Shown one piece after another: positions 10,490-19,090 of a stretch of 64,000 nt of DNA; positions within the stretch are counted from its first letter, which is position 1; every line of letters starts with the position of its first letter. The DNA lies in NCBI RefSeq assembly GCF_023715485.1, contig NZ_JAMBOF010000001.1, positions 248,001-312,000 of the forward strand, in the 5' to 3' direction. Under the pieces are notes generated by a model. It was not told the origin of the DNA and did not search any database. It saw only the letters and a program-made list of their open reading frames with translations. Source of the stretch: Mesobacillus subterraneus (lineage in GTDB: Bacteria; Bacillota; Bacilli; Bacillales; Cytobacillaceae). Made by a program: the position numbers and the translations under genes.

Positions 10490-10870
10490 GATATTCACCT
10501 CTTACATTTTTAAATCTTTTCTCATCTTACCACAAGCAATTAATATTATAAATGAATTTTAAATAAATTGAAAAGCGTTTTCACAAAATTCATGCCAATT
10601 TTTAAAAGCTTGTAGCAACCATGTTCGCAATAAAGGTGCTTAACGACAGAAATGAATATGAGGAAATAAATTGTGCTAATTCGATGCTCTTACGACCAGA
10701 AGTCGTGAGAGAAAGCCAGTAACATAAGTTAGGATGGCCAAAGCTCATAAACAAAGTGAACGTATTTTTAAAAATGGGAGAATAAGAATAAAAATTGGGC
10801 AAACTCCCTTTCATTTCCTGTTAAATAACATACAGTAATATGAATAATCTGTAGAAAAGGGGATGTTAAC
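10490..10870. other. Intergenic region with one imperfect hairpin
   Basis: There is no convincing gene here. A 10-bp hairpin (CTCTTACGAC / GTCGTGAGAG, one G-U pair, 5-nt loop) lies at 10687-10711. A 70-codon minus-strand open frame at 10602-10814 has an unusual aromatic-rich composition and no family I recognise, so I do not call it. The promoter for the following yjaU-like gene should lie in the last 100 bp. Confidence 0.5.
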
Positions 10871-11608
10871 ATGGAGAGCCGGAACTTTAAATTGGATACC
10901 GAGTGGAACATCGTCCATTATCCTGAAAAACCAAACGGTTTCGGTATCCTTGCAATTGGAGATGAAAGGCACTTTGTGAACAGCAACAGCAGTTTCTGGA
11001 CGCAGAATGAAGGAAAACGTTCACTGTTGAACATATGGAAAAATCAAGGATATACTGTATTCTATTCAAATTTATATGGCAGGCATTGGGGAAGCGAGAA
11101 AGCAGTTGATCTCGCGCTGAGGCTTTGCAGCCATATTGTTCGAAATGAAATCCTGAATAATTCATTCCATGTTGTGGCAGAAGGGATGGGAGCACTGGTT
11201 GCCCTGAAATTGCTGGCACACAATGATATTAAGATCAGGTCCCTAATCCTGATTAATCCAGTACTCACTTTGAGCATGCATTTAGAGCAGGAAAAAGAGA
11301 ACAAGTTCTTTTATAAAAAGCTGATAGCGGAATTAGAAACTGCTTACGAAATGGACATCAAGCTTCTGCTTGAAAAGTTGGAATCAGAAGGAACTGTCCC
11401 AGTATTTCAGCAAGAAGTGCCCGTAAAAATCATCCATGTATTAGCAGGAAACAGAGCTTATAAACAATCAAAAATCATCAAGGAACTATCTCAGCAATGG
11501 GAGAGAAAGAATCTTCCAGTTAGTATTAGCTATGTATTGCCGGAAAAAAAGCTTCAGGTTGGCAGCCAGAGTGTACAATTTTTTACAAAATATGAGCAAG
11601 TCCTTTAA
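10871..11608 (+). CDS. yjaU: YjaU-like protein, degenerate alpha/beta-hydrolase fold
   Basis: This 245-residue soluble protein has an alpha/beta-hydrolase layout: an N-terminal strand region, a turn at the expected nucleophile elbow, and a C-terminal segment VKIIHVLAGNRAYKQSK. The elbow reads VVAEGMGALVALKLL instead of the usual (G/A)xSxG, so the nucleophilic serine is replaced by glycine and hydrolase activity is doubtful. It lies between yjzD and med, the position of yjaU in B. subtilis; the name rests mainly on synteny. An SD-like AAAGGGGATG precedes the ATG. The yjaV-like gene follows after about 70 bp. Confidence 0.6.
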   Translation: MESRNFKLDTEWNIVHYPEKPNGFGILAIGDERHFVNSNSSFWTQNEGKRSLLNIWKNQGYTVFYSNLYGRHWGSEKAVDLALRLCSHIVRNEILNNSFHVVAEGMGALVALKLLAHNDIKIRSLILINPVLTLSMHLEQEKENKFFYKKLIAELETAYEMDIKLLLEKLESEGTVPVFQQEVPVKIIHVLAGNRAYKQSKIIKELSQQWERKNLPVSISYVLPEKKLQVGSQSVQFFTKYEQVL

Positions 11609-11675
11609 CTCCTTGCAAATATTTTTAAAATTAGTCTCATAGGATACAAGAGAGTATTTGCAAGGAGGAATCAAG

Positions 11676-12494
11676 ATGGAAAGGGCAGTTATTTTTGGAG
11701 TATATGACTACATCGGCTATAGCTTGTGCCAATATATGCTGGATATGGGTGTCGAAATAGATGGAGTTCATTCAGGCAGCAGTACAGAAGAATATTTTAC
11801 GGAGGAAAAGCGTCTTGAAATCGGCAGGAATGCAAACTTCTCTGAAAAGAAATTAAAAGAGTGGGTTAATACGGGAGCAGTAGAACTTCTTTTTATTTCA
11901 TTATTCGAGTCTGACCAATCAAGCACTGCGAACGGGATCTTCACTGACATGCTATTGAAAAAACTTGAGTACTCCAACTCTTCAATTATTCTCATACTTC
12001 CAGCATATTTTGCGGTTGAAAATGAAAAAATGGAAGAATCCCAGCGAAGTTTGCTGCGTTTTTTCGAAAAAAGGAAACATTCTGTCCTTGAAGTGTATTT
12101 GCCGACTATTTATGGCCCGTGGCAGCCTGAAGGATTCTTTTTTCAACAAGCATTGAATTATCTAGAAGATGGCAAGCATACACCCGAGATAGCTGGCTGG
12201 GAATGGACGCATGATGCTATATATATTGATGATGCCATTACCGAGATCGTGGAGATGGCAGAAGCTGGTGAGAAGGGCAAGGTTCTCCTTTCAAGCGGAG
12301 AAAAAAACAGATGGTTGAAATGTGCCGAACAGCTCCTTGGCAGAGAAAAGAATCAAAGATGGAGACATGCAGGAGAAACACCAGAAATAAAAGACGTTAT
12401 TAGGGTCAGGAGTATAAAAAGAAACGAGAATATCGGCAAAGGACTGAATAAGCAGAAGGAGCAATATTACCGGATTCAGGAAAGCAGAGTTTAA
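11676..12494 (+). CDS. yjaV: YjaV-like protein, degenerate NAD(P)-binding epimerase fold
   Basis: This 272-residue protein begins MERAVIFGVYDYIGYSL, recalling the GxxGxxG dinucleotide loop of extended SDR/epimerases but with only part of the glycines. The later segment YGPWQPEGFFFQQAL matches the YGPW signature of NAD-dependent epimerases. No convincing YxxxK catalytic pair is seen, so it may bind a nucleotide without catalysis. Start: an AAGGAGG SD precedes ATG 11676; an upstream in-frame TTG at 11658 is less likely. Position and order suggest YjaV. Function unknown. Confidence 0.6.
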   Translation: MERAVIFGVYDYIGYSLCQYMLDMGVEIDGVHSGSSTEEYFTEEKRLEIGRNANFSEKKLKEWVNTGAVELLFISLFESDQSSTANGIFTDMLLKKLEYSNSSIILILPAYFAVENEKMEESQRSLLRFFEKRKHSVLEVYLPTIYGPWQPEGFFFQQALNYLEDGKHTPEIAGWEWTHDAIYIDDAITEIVEMAEAGEKGKVLLSSGEKNRWLKCAEQLLGREKNQRWRHAGETPEIKDVIRVRSIKRNENIGKGLNKQKEQYYRIQESRV

Positions 12495-12636
12495 GTGATT
12501 TTAAAGAAAGCACTTTTCAAAGGTATACTCCTCAGAGTAAAATGGTAAAAGATTCTTTAATCGGTTCCATTTTAATTTTGCTGACACTGTAATATAAACT
12601 AGATTCTTACTGTGGCACATAAAGGAGATGCATCGG

Positions 12637-13587
12637 ATGCTGAAACGTTTCGGGCTCATATTGTTAAGCCTGATTTTGTTGGGGGGATGCGGACAACCTC
12701 TTTCAAATGGCAAGGTGGAAAAAGTCGGCCTGTTAGTGCCTGAAACAATTAATGATCAGGTGTGGGGAACAAAAGGATACAGAGGACTGCTCCAAATTCA
12801 ATCAAGTTTGGGAGTGGATGTCTTCTTCAAGGAAGGTATTAATTCACCTAAAGCAGCAGAGGAAGCAGTTAAAGAGTTTGACCGCCAGGGGGTTAATCTT
12901 ATTTACGGGCATGGAAATGAATTTGCTGCTTATTTCAATAAGCTTTCCAACGAATATCCTGATATTCATTTTATCAGCTTTAATGGCGATGCCAGGAATG
13001 ATAATACGACCAGCCTGAACTTTGATGCTTATGCGATGGGTTTTTTTGGAGGCATGGTAGCAAGCCATATGTCCAAAACGGGCAAAATTGGAATAATCGC
13101 AGCGTTTGAATGGCAGCCTGAAGTGGAAGGCTTTTATGATGGGGCGATTTATGAAAAAAAGGATACGAAAGTCGATATCCGGTATGTTGGCCATTGGGAT
13201 GATCAAAAGAAAGCGCTGGATGTTCTGGAGGATGTATTGCACAAGGGTGCTGATGTCATTTATCCCGCGGGAGATGGCTTTAATGTGCCTGTCATTGAAC
13301 AGGTAAAGGACAAGGGATTATATATTATCGGCTACATCTCTGACCAGGCTGATTTGGGAGAGTCAACAGTTTTGACAAGCACAGTCCAGCATGTGGACGA
13401 TTTATATGAATTGACTGCTAAGAAATTCAATAATGGGGAACTTAAGTCAGGGAATTTGTCGTTTGACTTCCAGGATGGTGTCATCAGCCTTGGCAAGTTC
13501 AGCCCTCAGGTTGACCCTGCCTATAGAAAGAAACTGAATACGTATATTAATAATTACAAACAAACAGGCAAATTACCATTCCAATAA
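12637..13587 (+). CDS. med: Med-like lipoprotein, BMP family (competence regulator)
   Basis: This 316-residue lipoprotein starts MLKRFGLILLSLILLGGC (lipobox LGGC, lipidated Cys18). It continues with a basic-membrane-protein/PBP1-like fold (VGLLVPETINDQVWGTKGY; YGHGNEFAAYF; GFFGGMVASHMS; DVIYPAGDGFNVP). In B. subtilis Med is a positive regulator of comK expression encoded directly upstream of comZ, as here. The ATG at 12637 is 9 nt from AAAGGAG; the ATG at 12628 abuts the SD and is rejected. An alternative role would be nucleoside binding, as in other BMP proteins. Confidence 0.85.
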   Translation: MLKRFGLILLSLILLGGCGQPLSNGKVEKVGLLVPETINDQVWGTKGYRGLLQIQSSLGVDVFFKEGINSPKAAEEAVKEFDRQGVNLIYGHGNEFAAYFNKLSNEYPDIHFISFNGDARNDNTTSLNFDAYAMGFFGGMVASHMSKTGKIGIIAAFEWQPEVEGFYDGAIYEKKDTKVDIRYVGHWDDQKKALDVLEDVLHKGADVIYPAGDGFNVPVIEQVKDKGLYIIGYISDQADLGESTVLTSTVQHVDDLYELTAKKFNNGELKSGNLSFDFQDGVISLGKFSPQVDPAYRKKLNTYINNYKQTGKLPFQ

Positions 13588-13611
13588 TTGTGGCTAAAGG
13601 AGACAGTGATC

Positions 13612-13800
13612 ATGCAAAATAATGACAAGACGATGGAATTCATGCAAATTGCCATGAAGTACCTGCCAGAAGCTCAGCAACAACTTGAAGCTGCAGGGAT
13701 TGATTTGACAATGGACAACTTACAGCCATTCTTCTCTCTTTTCACAAAGGTGATGAATGATGCATATGAGCTTGGCAAAGCAGATGCTGCAAAAGAATAG
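13612..13800 (+). CDS. comZ: ComZ, competence regulator
   Basis: This 62-residue protein (MQNNDKTMEFMQIAMKYLPEAQQQLEAAGIDLTMDN...) is a helical, leucine-rich small protein matching ComZ, a negative regulator acting on comG expression in B. subtilis. It starts 24 bp after med with an AAAGGAG SD and probably shares its transcript. A strong terminator (13807-13838) ends the unit. Confidence 0.85.
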   Translation: MQNNDKTMEFMQIAMKYLPEAQQQLEAAGIDLTMDNLQPFFSLFTKVMNDAYELGKADAAKE

Positions 13801-13806
13801 TAGGTT

Positions 13807-13839
13807 AAGCTGAGGACTTTGGACCTCAGCTTTTATTTT
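13807..13839. terminator. Terminator after comZ
   Basis: The AAGCTGAGG / CCTCAGCTT stem (13807-13815 and 13824-13832) is followed by TTATTTTT. It separates comZ from the convergent small gene. Confidence 0.9.
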
Positions 13840-14122
13840 TGTCGATAAAATGGTCTAGATAAGGTTTTACTTTTCCAAACAACGGTTTCAATTCCTTTGC
13901 GGAGGTGATCAGTGTATCCACATGATACAGTACTTCGCCTAAATCTATTTGGCCAAGGATACCGCTGCCATTCGATTTAGTATCTCCACTATAATCCCGA
14001 GAATCTCTTGAACCTCCAAACATGAAATGGTCAAATGGATCATATTGGCCATTTTCCTGGCTGGAATGATGATTTTCCTTCATCATAAAATCGAATCGAT
14101 CCCGGGTTCGTTCATCTTCCAT
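13826..14122 (-). CDS. Conserved hypothetical protein in the yjzB position
   Basis: This 98-residue hydrophilic protein (MEDERTRDRFDFMMKENHHSSQENGQYDP...) has a low-complexity N-terminal half and an ordered C-terminus with a helical amphipathic pattern (LGEVLYHVDTLITSAKELKPLFGKVKPYLDHF). It has a good SD (AAAGGTGGGAG) and a position equivalent to yjzB, on the opposite strand between comZ and fabH. I cannot confirm homology from sequence, so I leave the symbol empty. Its 3' end overlaps the comZ terminator. Confidence 0.6.
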   Translation of the reverse strand: MEDERTRDRFDFMMKENHHSSQENGQYDPFDHFMFGGSRDSRDYSGDTKSNGSGILGQIDLGEVLYHVDTLITSAKELKPLFGKVKPYLDHFIDKNKS

Positions 14123-14400
14123 TTCACTCCCACCTTTCTAACTTTCTAAGTATAAGCGCATTTCGGGTTGTCAGACGATCCGTGCAGGTGCTCGTTCCAT
14201 AGCAGGACAGGCAATGCTTATGCAACGGGTATCATGTACCGAAAGCAATTCCTAAAAAGTCCTGCTCTTTTAGCCTATTTGTTCATATGTTTTGTATTTC
14301 TGTTTCTCAGTGATAGTTTATGAAGTTTTTAGTTATATGGACTAGGGCAGAAGCGGAATTCTAATTTTACAGTTGCAGGGTTGGAGTCTTTTCTGATAAA
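14123..14400. other. Intergenic region with a nested-stem element (14201-14266)
   Basis: AGCAGGAC (14201-14208) pairs with GTCCTGCT (14259-14266). Inside, an AGG...CCT pair, a GCTT...AAGC pair and a CGGGTA...TACCG pair nest around a small loop. No coding frame fits. It matches no riboswitch class I recognise (T-box, SAM, c-di-GMP, ykkC, purine and lysine types were considered). It could be a structured RNA or a dispersed repeat. Confidence 0.4.
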
Positions 14401-14401
14401 A

Positions 14402-14418
14402 TTAGTACCAAGTCATAA
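14402..14418. promoter_or_regulatory. FapR operator upstream of fabH
   Basis: TTAGTACCAAGTCATAA closely resembles the 17-bp FapR operator of Bacillus fatty-acid genes (TTAGTACC-type left arm, TAA right arm). It lies about 60 bp before the fabH start. FapR represses fatty-acid genes unless malonyl-CoA is present. A related site precedes fabI in this window. Confidence 0.8.
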
Positions 14419-14480
14419 TAATTGATAATAATACTATGAAGAGATATAGACATAATCCAATACAAAAGGAGATGGATCCC

Positions 14481-15413
14481 ATGAATGCAGGGATAACTGG
14501 GGTTGGGCGGTACTTACCGGAGAATATTGTGACAAACCTTGATTTGGAAAAAAAAATGGACACCACAGATGAGTGGATCCGTACCAGAACGGGGATTGAA
14601 GCAAGAAGGGTTGCCGGGGATGATATGGATACTTCAGATATGGCCTACCGTGCCGCTGTTGAAGCGATTCGTAATGCAGGGATTTCAGCAGAGGATCTGG
14701 ATTTGATTCTCGTTGCAACGGTCACACCTGATCAGCCGTTCCCAACGGTTTCTTGCATGCTGCAGGATCAGTTGGGAGCAAAGAAAGCAGCCGCAATGGA
14801 TTTGAGCGCGGCCTGCGCCGGTTTTATGTACGGGTTGGTAACAGCGAAACAATTTATTGAGGCTGGTACTTATAAAAATGTTTTAATAGTAGGTGTAGAA
14901 AAGCTTTCAAAGATTACTGACTGGAATGACCGGAATACGGCTGTCCTGTTTGGGGATGGAGCAGGCGCGGTTGTAATGGGGCCGGTCTCCGAAGGCAAAG
15001 GGGTCCTTTCATTTGAACTTGGCTCTGATGGTTCCGGCGGAAAGTACCTTTACCAGGAAGATTATATCGTGATGAACGGCAGGGAAGTCTTTAAATTCGC
15101 GGTTAGGCAAATGGGTGAAAGCAGCATCAATGTCCTTGAAAAAGCTGGACTCTCCAAAGAGGATGTCGATTTTCTGATTCCCCACCAGGCGAATATCAGG
15201 ATCATGGAAGCAGCCCGCCAAAGGCTCGAATTGCCTGTTGAGAAAATGTCTAAAACGGTCCATAAATACGGAAATACATCAGCAGCTTCTATCCCAATTT
15301 CACTTTTTGAGGAACTGGAAGCGGGAAAAATCAATGATGGAGATTTAGTTGTCATGGTCGGATTTGGCGGCGGGCTGACTTGGGGAGCCATTGCCATGCG
15401 CTGGGGACAATAA
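14481..15413 (+). CDS. fabH: 3-oxoacyl-ACP synthase III (KASIII, FabHA type)
   Basis: FabH condenses an acyl-CoA primer (branched primers in Bacilli) with malonyl-ACP to start fatty-acid synthesis. The 310-residue protein carries the triad Cys112 ([15 protein letters not shown]), His in [11 protein letters not shown] and Asn in [11 protein letters not shown], plus the C-terminal [13 protein letters not shown] 14481 follows AAAGGAG by 9 nt and gives the family N-terminus [14 protein letters not shown]; the ATG at 14472 abuts the SD. It is followed by fabF and controlled by the upstream FapR site. Confidence 0.95.
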   Translation: MNAGITGVGRYLPENIVTNLDLEKKMDTTDEWIRTRTGIEARRVAGDDMDTSDMAYRAAVEAIRNAGISAEDLDLILVATVTPDQPFPTVSCMLQDQLGAKKAAAMDLSAACAGFMYGLVTAKQFIEAGTYKNVLIVGVEKLSKITDWNDRNTAVLFGDGAGAVVMGPVSEGKGVLSFELGSDGSGGKYLYQEDYIVMNGREVFKFAVRQMGESSINVLEKAGLSKEDVDFLIPHQANIRIMEAARQRLELPVEKMSKTVHKYGNTSAASIPISLFEELEAGKINDGDLVVMVGFGGGLTWGAIAMRWGQ

Positions 15414-15525
15414 GCCCCGATGTAAACAAGATTTTTTACAGAAATAGTTTTAGCAGGCCAGTAACAATAGGCCATATTTCGTAATCTAAACAATAATCGA
15501 GTCTAGTAAAGGAGATGCAAATAGA

Positions 15526-16767
15526 ATGGAGAAACGAAGAGTCGTAGTTACTGGAATCGGGGCTGTCACGCCGCTAGGAAATGATGCAGAAACTACATGG
15601 AATAATATTGTTGAAGGGGTTTCGGGGATCGGCCCGGTAACCCGATTGAATGCAGACGACTTTCCCGCAAAGGTCGCGGCAGAAGTAAAAGAATTCAATG
15701 TCGAAAACTTCATTGATAAAAAAGATGCCCGTAAGATGGATCGTTTTACTCATTATGCGGTTGCAGCTTCATTGATGGCAGTGAAGGATTCATCCCTGGA
15801 AATCACAGATGAAAACGCACCTAGAGTCGGAGTTTGGATTGGCTCAGGTATAGGCGGGATGGAGACATTCGAGCAGCAGCATGAAACATTCATGAACAGG
15901 GGTTATCGCAGGGTCAGCCCATTCTTCGTGCCGATGATGATTCCTGATATGGCAACCGGACAGGTATCAATCACTCTTGGCGCAAGGGGCTTCAACTCTT
16001 GTACGGTAACAGCATGTGCTACCGGTACAAACTCGATTGGTGATGCCTTCAAGGTCATCCAGCGCGGAGATGCAGATGTAATGGTGACAGGTGGAGCAGA
16101 GGCGCCAATCACAAAAATGTCCTTTGCAGGTTTCTGTGCGAATACTGCATTATCTACAAATCACGATCCACAAAAAGCAAGCAGGCCCTTCGACCAAAAT
16201 CGTGATGGTTTTGTTATGGGAGAAGGAGCTGGGATTGTCGTCCTTGAAGAGTTGGAGCACGCGCTTGCCCGTGGTGCAAAAATCTATGCTGAAATCGTAG
16301 GCTATGGTGCTACTGGTGACGCCTATCATATCACCGCACCGGCTCCAGAAGGTGAAGGCGGAGCGAGAGCAATGAAAATGGCGCTTGATGACGCCGGACT
16401 GGCACCTGAGGAAGTAGGATATATCAATGCTCATGGAACGAGCACTGAATACAATGATAAATACGAAACTATGGCCATCAAAACAGTTTTTGGCGAACAG
16501 GCATATAAACTGGCTGTAAGTTCAACAAAATCAATGACAGGCCACTTGCTTGGAGCAGCAGGAGGAATTGAGGCAATCTTCACCGTTCTCGCATTGAAAG
16601 AAGGAATCTTACCTCCAACCATCAACCTTGAAAATCCAGATCCTGAATGTGATCTTGATTATGTTCCAAACGAAGCGCGCAGGCAGCAAGTAAGTGCGGC
16701 AATCAGCAACTCGCTGGGCTTTGGCGGACATAACGCCACAATTGCTTTCCGTAAATATGATGCTTAA
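15526..16767 (+). CDS. fabF: 3-oxoacyl-ACP synthase II (KASII)
   Basis: FabF elongates acyl-ACP with malonyl-ACP and helps set membrane fluidity. The 413-residue thiolase-fold protein has nucleophile Cys164 in [15 protein letters not shown], His in [11 protein letters not shown] and His in [15 protein letters not shown], and ends with [14 protein letters not shown]. It has an AAAGGAG SD. It lies 112 bp after fabH, probably in the same FapR-regulated transcript, and is followed by a T-rich terminator. Confidence 0.96.
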   Translation: MEKRRVVVTGIGAVTPLGNDAETTWNNIVEGVSGIGPVTRLNADDFPAKVAAEVKEFNVENFIDKKDARKMDRFTHYAVAASLMAVKDSSLEITDENAPRVGVWIGSGIGGMETFEQQHETFMNRGYRRVSPFFVPMMIPDMATGQVSITLGARGFNSCTVTACATGTNSIGDAFKVIQRGDADVMVTGGAEAPITKMSFAGFCANTALSTNHDPQKASRPFDQNRDGFVMGEGAGIVVLEELEHALARGAKIYAEIVGYGATGDAYHITAPAPEGEGGARAMKMALDDAGLAPEEVGYINAHGTSTEYNDKYETMAIKTVFGEQAYKLAVSSTKSMTGHLLGAAGGIEAIFTVLALKEGILPPTINLENPDPECDLDYVPNEARRQQVSAAISNSLGFGGHNATIAFRKYDA

Positions 16768-16768
16768 A

Positions 16769-16798
16769 GACGGGGATTTTTCCCGTTTTTTTTTTTTG
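16769..16798 (+). terminator. Terminator after fabF
   Basis: GACGGGGATTTTTCCCGTTT followed by about ten Ts: an ACGGG/CCCGT stem closing the fabH-fabF unit. Confidence 0.85.
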
Positions 16799-16911
16799 TC
16801 TTCAAATTAATCATTTCTCCATTTAACATGCTGCAAAGGAAGCCCTCAAAAATCTATTCCTGTCTATAAACAAAATAAAAAAGTAATGAAAGTGTAATAA
16901 AAGCGAGGTTT

Positions 16912-16936
16912 TTCTAATAATTAATAATTATTAGAA
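16912..16936. promoter_or_regulatory. Perfect 11-bp-arm dyad upstream of transporter 1
   Basis: TTCTAATAATT (16912-16922), spacer AAT, then AATTATTAGAA (16926-16936) form a perfect inverted repeat. It lies about 60 bp before the appD start, in a 230-bp intergenic region with no gene. It is AT-rich and not followed by a T-tract, so an operator fits better than a terminator. It does not match CodY, FapR or CtsR consensus sequences. The regulator is unknown. Confidence 0.5.
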
Positions 16937-16995
16937 TATTTAACTTGGTTAAAAAGTCACTTCTATTAATTTTAGATAGGCGGTGGGCTAGTAAC

Positions 16996-17979
16996 GTGAC
17001 AGCCTTATTGGAACTAAAGAATCTAAAAACATATTTTAGAAGAAAAAAAGCAATGATTCCTGCGGTTGACGGGGTGGATTTAGTCATCAATAAAGGAGAA
17101 ACGGTCGCTTTGGTAGGAGAATCGGGGTCGGGAAAGAGCATTACTTCCTTATCAATCATGCGCCTGATTCCAAGCCCGCCAGGGGAAATCGTGGACGGGC
17201 AGATCAATTTTGAAGGCAGGGATCTTGTAAAAGCCACAGAAGATGAGATGTGCAAAATCCGTGGGAATGATATATCAATGATATTCCAGGAGCCGATGAC
17301 TTCGCTCAACCCGGTACTTACCATTGGCGAACAGATAACGGAAGTGCTGACCTACCACCAGCATTTAAATCATGCGATGGCGAAGAAAAAGGCGATTGAG
17401 ATGCTGGAATTGGTTGGATTCTCGCGGGCGAAGGAAATTGTCAATGAATATCCACACCGTCTTTCTGGCGGTATGCGTCAGCGTGTCATGATCGCTATGG
17501 CGATGAGCTGCAACCCAAAGCTGCTGATTGCGGACGAGCCAACAACGGCATTGGATGTAACAATTCAAGCTCAGATTTTGGATTTAATGAAAGGACTGAG
17601 CAAAAAGTTCGAAACATCCATCCTGATCATTACCCATGATTTAGGAGTGGTGTCAGAAGTTGCAGACAGAGTAGTCGTCATGTATGCCGGGCAAGTAGTG
17701 GAGGAAGCGATAGTGGAGGATTTATTTGAAAACCCGCTCCATCCATATACGAATGGATTGATGGGTTCAATCCCATCAATCGATCAAGATCACTCGCGGC
17801 TGACCTCGATTGAAGGCAATGTACCATCACCTGAAAACCTGCCACAGGGCTGCAGATTCGCACCTCGCTGCCCGCATGCCTTCGGTCGCTGTTTTGGAGA
17901 GATGCCGGAGCTTGTGAGAGAACAAGGTAATCGGTCTGTCAGATGCTTTTTACATGAACGCAAGGAGGCGCCGCAATGA
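16996..17979 (+). CDS. appD: Oligopeptide ABC transporter ATPase (AppD-like)
   Basis: This is one of two cytoplasmic ATPases powering peptide import by transporter 1. The 327-residue protein has Walker A GESGSGKS (near residue 42), signature [14 protein letters not shown], Walker [13 protein letters not shown] and the switch His in ITHDLGVV. The C-terminal oligopeptide-transporter domain has a four-cysteine pattern (CRFAPRCPHAFGRC...RC). Start: GTG 16996 with a GGCGGTGGG-type SD; a longer frame from 16945 lacks support. It overlaps appF by 4 bp. Named by DFABC gene order and synteny. Confidence 0.88.
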   Translation: MTALLELKNLKTYFRRKKAMIPAVDGVDLVINKGETVALVGESGSGKSITSLSIMRLIPSPPGEIVDGQINFEGRDLVKATEDEMCKIRGNDISMIFQEPMTSLNPVLTIGEQITEVLTYHQHLNHAMAKKKAIEMLELVGFSRAKEIVNEYPHRLSGGMRQRVMIAMAMSCNPKLLIADEPTTALDVTIQAQILDLMKGLSKKFETSILIITHDLGVVSEVADRVVVMYAGQVVEEAIVEDLFENPLHPYTNGLMGSIPSIDQDHSRLTSIEGNVPSPENLPQGCRFAPRCPHAFGRCFGEMPELVREQGNRSVRCFLHERKEAPQ

Positions 17980-18998
17980 TCTCAACAAATGAAATCATAG
18001 AAAAAAAGCCGCCAGAAGATAGATTCGAAACCTTGCTTGAGCTAAGCGATGTAAAGAAACACTTTCCTATTAAAGCAGGACTGCTGCAAAAAACAGTTGG
18101 TCAAATAAAGGCTGTTGACGGAATTAATTTGAAGGTGAACAAAGGAGAAACGCTGGGCATTGTAGGTGAATCCGGCTGTGGAAAGTCTACTGTCGGAAGG
18201 ACAATTATCCGACTCTATGAACCTACGGATGGCAAAATCATTTTTAACGGAAGGGATATCTCTCACCTTTCTGAAGGTGAGCTTCGCAAAGATGTCCGCA
18301 AAAACATCCAGATGATTTTTCAGGATCCTTTTGCATCTCTTAATCCGAGAAAGACTTTAAGATCGATCATCCGGGAGCCACTTGATACCCATCACTTTTA
18401 TAAAAGCAAAGAGCGGGATGAGAAAGTAGAAGCATTATTGGAGAAGGTGGGGCTGAATGCTTCGTTTATCAATCGTTATCCTCATGAATTCTCGGGAGGT
18501 CAGCGTCAAAGGATAGGAATTGCAAGGGCACTGGCTCTGAATCCGGAATTAATCATAGCTGATGAAGCTGTCTCTGCATTGGATGTGTCGATCCAGGCCC
18601 AGATTATCAACCTGATGGAAGACCTTCAGGAGGAATTCGGATTGACCTATATATTCATATCACACGATTTAAGCGTTGTGAGGCATATAAGCGACAGGGT
18701 CGGTGTGATGTACCTTGGAAAAATGATGGAGCTGGCATCTAAGAAAGAGCTTTATGCTGAGCCGCTTCATCCTTATACACAAGCATTGCTGTCTGCCGTG
18801 CCGATTCCAAGGAAAAAAGGCGTGGTAAAGCGGGAGCGGATCATTTTAAAAGGTGAGCTTCCAAGCCCGGCAAATCCACCCAAAGGGTGTGTTTTCCATA
18901 CAAGGTGTCCTGCTGCTTTCGACCTTTGCAAGCAAGTGAATCCTGACTTCAATGAAGTCAAAAATAACCATTTTGTAGCCTGCCATCTTTATACATAA
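17976..18998 (+). CDS. appF: Oligopeptide ABC transporter ATPase (AppF-like)
   Basis: This is the second ATPase of transporter 1 (340 aa). It has Walker A GESGCGKST, signature FSGGQRQRIGIARAL, Walker B LIIADEAVSALD and ISHDLSVVRHISDRVGVMYLGK. It also has the C-terminal cysteine cluster CVFHTRCPAAFDLC...ACHLY. The ATG overlaps the appD stop (ATGA), so the two are translationally coupled. The N-terminal stretch of about 16 residues before the ABC domain is longer than usual. Confidence 0.88.
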   Translation: MISTNEIIEKKPPEDRFETLLELSDVKKHFPIKAGLLQKTVGQIKAVDGINLKVNKGETLGIVGESGCGKSTVGRTIIRLYEPTDGKIIFNGRDISHLSEGELRKDVRKNIQMIFQDPFASLNPRKTLRSIIREPLDTHHFYKSKERDEKVEALLEKVGLNASFINRYPHEFSGGQRQRIGIARALALNPELIIADEAVSALDVSIQAQIINLMEDLQEEFGLTYIFISHDLSVVRHISDRVGVMYLGKMMELASKKELYAEPLHPYTQALLSAVPIPRKKGVVKRERIILKGELPSPANPPKGCVFHTRCPAAFDLCKQVNPDFNEVKNNHFVACHLYT

Positions 18999-19090
18999 CA
19001 GGCAGCTGCATTACTTGAAAGGAGGAGATAGGCGTACCTGTCTGTTTAAGAACAACAAAAATCCAAGTTAATTTTTAAGGGGGAAATGAT

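Noticed and set aside
10602-10814. Minus-strand 70-codon frame (MKGSLPNFYSYSPIF...)
   Set aside because: It has a plausible-looking sequence but overlaps a hairpin and matches no recognisable family; it may be repeat-derived. Not supported enough to call.
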